Below are positions 42,263 to 48,750 of a stretch of 48,750 nt of DNA, piece by piece. The stretch's first letter is position 1. Every line of letters starts with the position of its first letter. The position numbers were made by a program, and so were the translations under genes. The DNA lies in NCBI GenBank assembly GCA_013285945.1, contig JABDGP010000016.1, positions 1 to 48,750 on the forward strand, written 5' to 3'. Origin of the DNA: Bacteroidota bacterium (GTDB lineage Bacteria; Bacteroidota; Bacteroidia; Cytophagales; Cyclobacteriaceae). Under the pieces are notes generated by a model. It searched no databases, was not told the origin of the DNA, and saw nothing but the letters and a program-made list of their open reading frames with translations.

Positions 42263-42470
42263 CCAATCTTCGAAATAGGAGATTCGTTTTTGGCATTACA
42301 TCATTAGTATTATTTGATACTAATTGATACTCATTTAGTTTCGTTAAGTCCTGCATTAAACCGGTGTTGAAGTACAATCCCAATAAATATTCGTTTTGGA
42401 TTGGGATCAATGATCTCAATTGTACGAATTAGTGCGAATTGGTGAAATTTGATGCCTCCATGTTAAAACG
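42263..42470. other. Spacer between convergent permease genes
   Basis: No gene. Together with the terminator region it makes a 348-bp gap. It holds AT-rich short repeats (ATTAGTATTATTTGATACT, then AATTGATACT), which could be an attachment-like or binding site, but no strong case can be made. Confidence 0.4.
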
Positions 42471-42498
42471 AAAATAAAAAGCCTCTTTTCAGAGGTCT
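42471..42498 (-). terminator. Terminator of the PadR-permease-permease operon (unit C)
   Basis: Read on the minus strand: CCTCT, loop GAAA, AGAGG, then CTTTTTATTTT. It lies about 115 bp past the last stop at 42611. A stable short stem with a GAAA tetraloop and a T-run. It can weakly serve the plus-strand unit B as well. Confidence 0.75.
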
Positions 42499-42610
42499 TT
42501 CGCAATAGTTGTGATCCCGCTGCGTGTCTAACTTTATTTACTAAAGCTAACCAGAATTTACTCAAAAGTATTTTCTTGGTGTATCACAACATTGGACACA
42601 AATTTCGTGA

Positions 42611-45319
42611 CTACTCCACCTTCAAACTTTTCACCGGATTCGTTGTGGCTGATTGAACCGCCTGAACCGAAATCGTGATCAGTGCAATAACCACGGCTGA
42701 CGCTCCAGCTAAAGCAAATATCCACCACGATAACTCAATCTTGTAGGCAAATCCTTGGAGCCACTGGTACATGAAGTACCCCGCGATTGGTGCTGCGATT
42801 AAGAACGAGAGCAGAACCAACGCGAGGAATTCTTTCGAAAGTAAATTGACAATATTTGTTACAGTCGCGCCCAGTACTTTTCGGATACCTATTTCCTTAG
42901 TCCGTTGTTCGGCTGCAAACATTACAAGACCTAATAGACCCAGGCACGAGATGGCAATCCCAAGCACCGCAAAAATATTGGTGAGTTTGGTGATCACCTG
43001 TTCCGTGCGATAAAGTTTGTCGTACTCCTGATCCATAAATTGAAAAGCAAAAGGATAGTTGGGATTAATCTCTTTACAAACCGTTTCCATGCTTGCAAGT
43101 GCCTCCTTGGTTTTGCCAGGCTCAAAGCTCACGATAATTACACCAAAATATTCATACTCCTTTACATCGAGGATCAATGGTTTGATCGGTTCTCGCAGGG
43201 AGTTGGTGTGATAATCCTTAAGGATGCCGACGATGTGTCCTTTCTTGGCCCAGGCCGACACCCATTTTCCGATAGGATTTTTTATGCCCATTTGCTTTAC
43301 CGCTTCTTCATTAACCATGAACGCATCGGCAGAATCGGTCGCGAACGATTTTGAAAAGTCGCGTCCTTCGGCCACTTTCAAATTCATGATTTTTATGAAA
43401 TCAAATCCCACAGAGGCTGGTTTAAACCCGACTGACGCATCCTTCGGTTTACCCTCCCAATTGATCGCGTCGTCTCCGTTTAATGTATTTTTTAGCCCGT
43501 CATTTTCATCAACTACAAAACCCATGGCATGAGGAGCTTCCGTACTGCGATCAACCATCACAATTCCAGGCATTTTCATGGCACGTTCCTTAAACAAGGA
43601 ATATTTCGGGTTAAGCTCGCCTTCAAGTTGGATCAGGATGCGATTGTCGCGGTCATACCCAAGGTTTGTATTTTGGACGAAGCTTGTTTGATTGGAAACG
43701 ACAATAGTAGCAATGAGCAACACAATAGACAACGCAAATTGAAATACGACCAACCCCTTGCGAAACCAGATTGCAGAATTAGTGAAACGCAATGTTCCTT
43801 TTAGTATACGAGCAGGTTTGAGTGAGGAAAGATAAAGTGCGGGGTAACTTCCAGCAATCAATCCGGTAAACAATGCCATGCCGATCAATGCAGCCCAATA
43901 GGAGGGTACCGATATGGGGGAGGCGATTTGCTTGCTGGCAAGGGCATTGAAGAAAGGAAGGAAAATTTGAATCAGTGCAATGGAAACGAAAAGCGACAAA
44001 AAAGACAGAAGCAACGATTCGCCAAAGAATTGACTCACCAAGCTGAATCGCGACGAGCCGACTACTTTACGCACACCCACTTCTTTTGCCCGCTTGACGG
44101 ATCGTGCAGTGGCCAGGTTCATGAAATTGATGCAGGCAATGATTAAAATAAAAACTGCGACTCCCGTAAAAATCCGAACGTAGATCATGCGCCCTTCTTG
44201 TGGTTTTCCATTTAAGAAAGTGGAATTCAAATATTTTTCCCCGTAAGATTTGAGGCCAACGCTAATTTTTTCAGGATCGTTTTTGTCAAGCCTCGACTGC
44301 AGAAAATGATTCAGTTTAATTTCCACTTGGACGATATCGGCGTTCTCCTCCAACTCAAGTGTGGTGAGGATGATCGGTGAGGCCTGTTCCAATTGCTTGA
44401 TATGCGAATCCCAGTTGATAAGAAAATCAAATGTCAGCGAGCTATGCGAAGTGATGTTTTCAAAGACAGCATTTACGACAAAATCGAACTTATTTTCGTA
44501 GCGAATACTTTTACCGATGGCCTCCTTGGGCGAGCCAAAAAAGAATATTGCCATTTTCCGTGAGATGGAAATGCTGCTTATATCGTGCAGGGCGGCGTTG
44601 GCATCTCCAGCAATGATTGGATAACTGAACATCGTAAAGAAGTCTTTTCCTGCCCGCGAACCGTCAAACTTTTGAATTTTTTCGCCTACCTGAAAAGTTT
44701 CCGAATGTCCCCACGGCAGTTCATAACCAGTGGCATACCAATTTATTTTCTTGATTTCAGGGACAGCCTGTTTGAAGTCGTCAAGGTTGACCCCAGTGAT
44801 TTCGCCCTTTTTTTTTGCGTTGAGATTTTGGTAGATCAGCACAGATGGGGTACTATAGACTCCTGTGGTTTGCCCATTCCTGGCCACTGTTTGATAGATA
44901 TTGTACAGTTGACTTCCGTTGGCATGAAAATTATCAACAGATTTCTCATCACCTACCCACAGAAAAATAAACAAGCAACAGGTCATTCCAAGGGCAAGCC
45001 CAACAATGTTGATTGCAGAGAATGTCTTTTGTCGAACCACATTGCGAAAGGCAACAGTGGCGTAATGCGTGAACATGCTCATAGTTGAAGATTTAGTTGA
45101 TAGATATTTCTTTCTTCTTATTGCAAATGGTTTTATAAATCCAATTACATTTCTGATATATTCAAGCTTGGCTCTTGCAATGCCAACTTGTTTCACTTTA
45201 AAATCAAATTCTTCTTCCAGATCCCCTTGTACTTCTTCCACCAAATGTGGTGCGCAATACCAGCGGAGCAAGCGCGTGGCCCAGCGAGGTGGAGATGGAT
45301 TGGAGTTGGTTGGGTTCAT
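42611..45319 (-). CDS. FtsX-type ABC permease with WYC prefix domain (unit C, second permease)
   Basis: A 902-residue permease starting MNPTNSNPSPPRWATRLLRWYC, with the prefix-domain tag VEEVQGDLEEEF. The first TM is at about 100-120 (INIVGLALGMTCCLFIFLWV). Two periplasmic domains alternate with two FtsX blocks (CINFMNLATARSVKRAKEVGV and RKVVGSSR near 400; RTKEIGIRKVLGATVTN near 810). The C-terminus LKVE is the usual family ending. Its start lies 6 bp after the stop of the other permease gene, so both are made from one message. The two unit C proteins are closer to each other than to those of units A and B in prefix and FtsX motifs, suggesting a local duplication or a heteromeric pair. No ATPase gene is near. 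Confidence 0.93.
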   Translation of the reverse strand: MNPTNSNPSPPRWATRLLRWYCAPHLVEEVQGDLEEEFDFKVKQVGIARAKLEYIRNVIGFIKPFAIRRKKYLSTKSSTMSMFTHYATVAFRNVVRQKTFSAINIVGLALGMTCCLFIFLWVGDEKSVDNFHANGSQLYNIYQTVARNGQTTGVYSTPSVLIYQNLNAKKKGEITGVNLDDFKQAVPEIKKINWYATGYELPWGHSETFQVGEKIQKFDGSRAGKDFFTMFSYPIIAGDANAALHDISSISISRKMAIFFFGSPKEAIGKSIRYENKFDFVVNAVFENITSHSSLTFDFLINWDSHIKQLEQASPIILTTLELEENADIVQVEIKLNHFLQSRLDKNDPEKISVGLKSYGEKYLNSTFLNGKPQEGRMIYVRIFTGVAVFILIIACINFMNLATARSVKRAKEVGVRKVVGSSRFSLVSQFFGESLLLSFLSLFVSIALIQIFLPFFNALASKQIASPISVPSYWAALIGMALFTGLIAGSYPALYLSSLKPARILKGTLRFTNSAIWFRKGLVVFQFALSIVLLIATIVVSNQTSFVQNTNLGYDRDNRILIQLEGELNPKYSLFKERAMKMPGIVMVDRSTEAPHAMGFVVDENDGLKNTLNGDDAINWEGKPKDASVGFKPASVGFDFIKIMNLKVAEGRDFSKSFATDSADAFMVNEEAVKQMGIKNPIGKWVSAWAKKGHIVGILKDYHTNSLREPIKPLILDVKEYEYFGVIIVSFEPGKTKEALASMETVCKEINPNYPFAFQFMDQEYDKLYRTEQVITKLTNIFAVLGIAISCLGLLGLVMFAAEQRTKEIGIRKVLGATVTNIVNLLSKEFLALVLLSFLIAAPIAGYFMYQWLQGFAYKIELSWWIFALAGASAVVIALITISVQAVQSATTNPVKSLKVE

Positions 45320-45325
45320 GCTAAA

Positions 45326-47977
45326 TCATTCGCTCCGTAAACTGTTTATTGGGTTTGCCATCGCTGCTTTGATTGCCTGAAAACTTACTGTAACGATGGT
45401 AATCGCCAGCGCACCCATTCCCGACAAGGCGAAAACCCACCAGGAGATTTCGGTATGATATTGATAAGTCTTCAACCAATTGGTTAAGAAATAATAGGAG
45501 ATAGGGACGGCAATAAAGCAAGAGAGTAAAACCAACACCACAAAATCTTTCGACAACATCCGCCAGAGGGTTGCCACAGAGGCTCCGAGGACTTTTCGGA
45601 TACCGATTTCCTTTGTCTTTTGTTCGGCAATGAATGATGATAACCCAAACAAACCAAGACATGAAATAAATATTGCAAGTATTGCAAACAATGAAGCTAA
45701 CCTCCCTAATCGTTGCTCTGCCTTGAACTTATTTCCATATTCTTCATCGACAAAACTATAAACAAACGGAGCTGATGGCACGAGTTTGTTTTGTATCGAT
45801 TCTATTTTTGATAATGCCTCTTTTGTACTTATCGAATGATTTAGCTTGATCAGCATTTGCCACAAATTACTTGCATCTTTTTCTAACCAATAGAAACCAG
45901 GTTGCACCGATTCATATGGGCTGGTTGCAATCACGTCATCTACCACCCCAATGATTAGCCGGTGTTGATTGTTGTTCGATTCCTGCGTAATAAATTCTCC
46001 AATTGGATTTTCTAGGCCCATGTATTTTGCAGCCGACTTATTAATAATCACTACGTCTGCGTCTGTACCAAATTCCCTTGAAAAATCCCGGCCTTGTAGC
46101 ACTTTCCATTGGATCGTTTTGCCGTAATCTTCGTTGGTCCACGTAACAGTAAAGCTGGATTCTGCCTCCGGATTTTTACCTTTCCATGTAAACCCTCCCC
46201 AGTTATCCCATATCGCTGTGACAGGGCTGCTGGAAAACCCAACATTGCTCGCCAAACCGCTAGCCAATAGTTCATTCTGAATTACCAGTTTGCTCTTGTT
46301 GAAATCGGGGTCCTTTATCGGGATTCGGATCAGTCCTTTGCGGTCATATCCGATGGGCCGATTTTGTGCGTATTGAATTTGCTGATAAACAATAATTGTT
46401 CCGATCATTAAAACCACAGAAACACTGACTTGCGTAATGACCAAGATCCTACGCGGCAGTGCAGCAAACCTTCCCAAAGGAGATGACCCTTTCAGGACTT
46501 TCACCGGCTGGAACGATGAAAGATAAAAAGCCGGGTAGAGCCCTGACAAAAATGACGTTATTGTTAAGAAGGCAAAGCACAATAACCAAAAATAAATATT
46601 ATCGAAAGGTAATTGGATGCTTTTGTCCGCCAATTCGTTGAAGGGTGAAAGTGACATTGAAACCAATACAAGCGCAATGACCAATGCAAGGAAAACCACC
46701 AGAAAAGATTCACTCAAAAACTGATTGACTAACTGCAATTTCACAGAGCCAATCGCCTTTCTGATGCCGACTTCTTTGGCTCTTTTTTCGCTTCGCGCAG
46801 TACTTAGGTTCATGAAGTTGATGCATGCCAGCAACAAGACAAACAATCCGACTATCGCAAACAACCAAACATAAGTTACCCGCCCGGCAATAGGATAACC
46901 ATCCTTAAATTCTGAATACAAGTACCAATCCTTCATCGGATGCAACCAAACATTGGTTTTATATTTCTTTGCACCTTCCTTAAAACCATCCGGAGAATCC
47001 TTCAAATACAAATCCCGCATGGCCTCGCTCGCCCGTTCAACGCTGACATTGTCCTTAGTTTGTACATAAATCCAGTGTGAAGTTTGGCCCCAATTATTTT
47101 CATTGGCTTTGATGCCTTCGTTGTTGGCTCTCAGGTTCTCAAAATTTGCAAAAAACTGAATGTTGCCGAAGACAGAATTTTTGGCAATGTCAGCATACAC
47201 GCCCCTGACCACTGCATCAATTTTGCTGTCCAATTTTACGGTTTGGTTGATAGGGTCCTTTTCCCCAAAGATTGCTTTTGCCGTTGATTCGGAAATAATG
47301 ATGGCTTGTTGATCGCTGAGGCTTTCCTTGCTCCCCCTCAGCATGTTCAATGAAAACATGTCGGTCATCCCGTTTTCGATAAATTGACCAACCTTGATAA
47401 AACTACTTTCGCCAACCCTAAGTGTATAATCAGAGTATGACCGAACCAACACTATATGCTTAAACAAATGCCCATATTTTTCAGTCAAGACTTTAGCCAT
47501 CGGCTGCGGCAGCCATTCCGTGCTGATTGTTTTTTGTTCCAACGGCTCGGTGAAACGTCTGTAAACCTGTGCGATATTTCTGTAATTGGTATGGCTATGA
47601 TTGTAGCTTACTTCATCATAAACCCACAATCCAATGAGCATAACCACAGCCATACCAACGGCCAACCCGCCAATATTGATCAGGCTATACATTTTATTTC
47701 TGCTTAAATTCCTCCACCCGATTTTGAAATAACTTTTGAACATGGCGTTGTTGTTTATGGTTGACTTCCTTCTCTTTATCGCAAACGGTTTTATAAATCC
47801 GATAACATTTCTGACGTAGTCGAGTCGCGCTTTTGTTAGGCCGACTTGTTTTATTTTAAAATCAAATTCTTCTTCTAGGTCACCCTGTACTTCTTCAATC
47901 AATTGTGGAGCACAATACCATTGTAGTAGTTTCGTGGCCCAGCGTGGTGGAGATGGTTTAGGAATGAAAGGTTTCAT
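45326..47977 (-). CDS. FtsX-type ABC permease with WYC prefix domain (unit C, first permease)
   Basis: An 883-residue permease. The start at ATG 47977 (MKPFIPKPSPPRWATKLLQWYC) overlaps the PadR stop by ATGA, the arrangement seen in units A and B. The longer frame to 48016 lies inside the PadR gene and is rejected. Prefix tag IEEVQGDLEEEF; first TM at about 102-125 (INIGGLAVGMAVVMLIGLWV); first FtsX block CINFMNLSTARSEKRAKEVGI, then RKAIGSVKLQL; second block RTKEIGIRKVLGAS-type motif (here KTKEIGIRKVLGASV) near 795. Same topology as its neighbours. The two permeases of this operon may form a heterodimer with an ATPase supplied elsewhere (inference). Confidence 0.93.
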   Translation of the reverse strand: MKPFIPKPSPPRWATKLLQWYCAPQLIEEVQGDLEEEFDFKIKQVGLTKARLDYVRNVIGFIKPFAIKRRKSTINNNAMFKSYFKIGWRNLSRNKMYSLINIGGLAVGMAVVMLIGLWVYDEVSYNHSHTNYRNIAQVYRRFTEPLEQKTISTEWLPQPMAKVLTEKYGHLFKHIVLVRSYSDYTLRVGESSFIKVGQFIENGMTDMFSLNMLRGSKESLSDQQAIIISESTAKAIFGEKDPINQTVKLDSKIDAVVRGVYADIAKNSVFGNIQFFANFENLRANNEGIKANENNWGQTSHWIYVQTKDNVSVERASEAMRDLYLKDSPDGFKEGAKKYKTNVWLHPMKDWYLYSEFKDGYPIAGRVTYVWLFAIVGLFVLLLACINFMNLSTARSEKRAKEVGIRKAIGSVKLQLVNQFLSESFLVVFLALVIALVLVSMSLSPFNELADKSIQLPFDNIYFWLLCFAFLTITSFLSGLYPAFYLSSFQPVKVLKGSSPLGRFAALPRRILVITQVSVSVVLMIGTIIVYQQIQYAQNRPIGYDRKGLIRIPIKDPDFNKSKLVIQNELLASGLASNVGFSSSPVTAIWDNWGGFTWKGKNPEAESSFTVTWTNEDYGKTIQWKVLQGRDFSREFGTDADVVIINKSAAKYMGLENPIGEFITQESNNNQHRLIIGVVDDVIATSPYESVQPGFYWLEKDASNLWQMLIKLNHSISTKEALSKIESIQNKLVPSAPFVYSFVDEEYGNKFKAEQRLGRLASLFAILAIFISCLGLFGLSSFIAEQKTKEIGIRKVLGASVATLWRMLSKDFVVLVLLSCFIAVPISYYFLTNWLKTYQYHTEISWWVFALSGMGALAITIVTVSFQAIKAAMANPINSLRSE

Positions 47978-48309
47978 CCTCCAACAATTTTCATCGATGA
48001 CGGCAACAAGTTCCAAAGGTGGGCACGCACGGTTTTCATCTCGGCCAATGTATTCTGGCCAAACGCAGTGATGGTGAATATCCGTTTGCGCCTGCCGCCC
48101 CTTTGTGGGGTTGGGTCTCCCATTTTCGAATTGATCATGCCTTTATCCTCAAGACGGTGAAGGGCGGCATGAACCTGATTGAGTCGTACACTGCGATTGG
48201 TTTGATCCGTGATTTCGTGGGTAATTTTTACGCCATATGCATCGCTTTCGAGCATGGCCACAACAAGCAAAACGAGCTCTTCAAACTCGCCCAGGTAAAC
48301 TCGTTTCAT
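47974..48309 (-). CDS. PadR-family transcriptional regulator (unit C)
   Basis: A 111-residue PadR regulator. ATG 48309 gives MKRVYLGEFEELVLLVV, matching the two paralogues. The open frame runs 63 codons further upstream through sequence without PadR character, so the longer start is rejected; ATG 48330 is a minor alternative. The winged helix is intact (HAALHRLEDKGMINSKMGDP, then GGRRKRIFTITAFG). The TGA stop overlaps the first permease start by ATGA. First gene of a three-gene operon of about 5.7 kb ending at the terminator near 42480. Divergent from the gene at 48581. Confidence 0.92.
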   Translation of the reverse strand: MKRVYLGEFEELVLLVVAMLESDAYGVKITHEITDQTNRSVRLNQVHAALHRLEDKGMINSKMGDPTPQRGGRRKRIFTITAFGQNTLAEMKTVRAHLWNLLPSSMKIVGG

Positions 48310-48580
48310 TTGGGCTTCTATTAAATCCATCTTTGCTGACCAAATATCCGGCCAAGATGAAAACGAAGATTTTGAAAGAATTTGGAAGAATTCTGGTTTC
48401 GAGCTGCTGTGCAAACGTTCGAGTTCGTAACAGAAGTGTTCAATACTGGGAACTCGCTTATTTGCGTCTCGAACGTTGAGCCAGTTGCAAATCATCAAAT
48501 CCGTCTAAATGCCACCTACGAAAAATTAAATTGGTCAAATTAGTAACCTTGCAATCTTTATAAGGTTGCCAACTTTTATC

Positions 48581-48750
48581 ATGAAGAAGATTCCCTATTT
48601 GCTTTTAACACTTTTAATGGTGCAGCCTTGCCTTTCTAAAAGTCAAGTCATCGACACGTTAGTCAGTATCGGCAAAAATTCACTGCACTTTGTAATTATG
48701 CCAGGTAAAGGAGCACCAATATTATTTGAGGCCGGATATTTGGTCAGCAA
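48581..48750 (+). CDS. Exported protein, possible alpha/beta-hydrolase (C-terminus outside window)
   Basis: The 5' end of a gene starting at ATG 48581. The signal peptide MKKIPYLLLTLLMVQPCLS is followed by LHFVIMPGKGAPILFEAGYL. That segment has the first-strand and oxyanion-loop character of alpha/beta hydrolases (a G-x-G-x-P-x-LFEAG pattern), but only 56 residues are visible and the catalytic serine is not included. No closer family can be named. An imperfect inverted repeat (AACCTT and AAGGTT) lies 20-35 bp upstream of the start. Divergent from the PadR gene of unit C. Confidence 0.55.
   Translation, partial: MKKIPYLLLTLLMVQPCLSKSQVIDTLVSIGKNSLHFVIMPGKGAPILFEAGYLVS

Noticed and set aside
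48310-48498. 63-residue N-terminal extension of the unit C PadR
   Set aside because: Paralogues in the same window start at the equivalent of ATG 48309, and the extension shows no PadR character.

Overview
The window looks like a chromosome segment of a Bacteroidota bacterium, most likely of the Cytophagales/Chitinophagales type. The signs are moderate GC, promoters with the Bacteroidota -7 motif TAnnTTTG, DUF3667 and WXXGXW-repeat proteins, split RHS/YD-repeat loci with DUF6443-like domains, CarboxypepD_reg-like proteins, and PadR regulators paired with large FtsX-type permeases that carry a WYC prefix domain. No rRNA, tRNA or CRISPR array was seen. Both edges cut genes: gnd on the left and a secreted hydrolase-like protein on the right.

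Layout: (1) 1-3.35 kb, minus strand: a HAD phosphatase-gnd pair, a WXXGXW-repeat secreted protein and a PepSY-like protein. (2) 3.7-8.1 kb, plus strand: a three-gene set made of a coiled-coil four-TM protein, a lipoprotein joining a VWA-like domain to a caspase-like protease domain, and a sedolisin (S53) protease. (3) 8.5-10.7 kb: a DUF3667 membrane protein and a beta-propeller lipoprotein. (4) 10.7-14.6 kb, minus strand: a histidine kinase and response regulator, a small exported protein behind a phased repeat that resembles an OmpR/PhoB-type operator, a strong terminator, and a two-module sugar-binding-like protein. (5) 14.64-16.16 kb: an insertion element with one DDE transposase and long imperfect inverted ends, each holding a near-palindrome. 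(6) 16.5-28.4 kb: an RHS-type polymorphic toxin operon with its own promoter, ending in an LRR-RHS protein with a HExxH C-terminal domain and an overlapping lipoprotein gene as likely immunity. (7) 28.37-30.83 kb: two exported or membrane proteins bracketed by inverted copies of the same kind of end found on the insertion element, so possibly a non-autonomous passenger element. (8) 30.8-34 kb: a small membrane protein, a hairpin-rich spacer and two divergent CarboxypepD_reg-like paralogues. (9) 34-48.3 kb: three PadR-permease units (four permeases, no ATPase gene) around a TPR gene that looks truncated at its 5' end.

Two points deserve attention first: the transposase-less element that shares ends with the nearby insertion element and starts at the stop codon of the toxin's immunity gene, and the VWA-caspase lipoprotein / sedolisin / coiled-coil membrane protein cluster. 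All calls come from reading the sequence; no database search or structure prediction was run.
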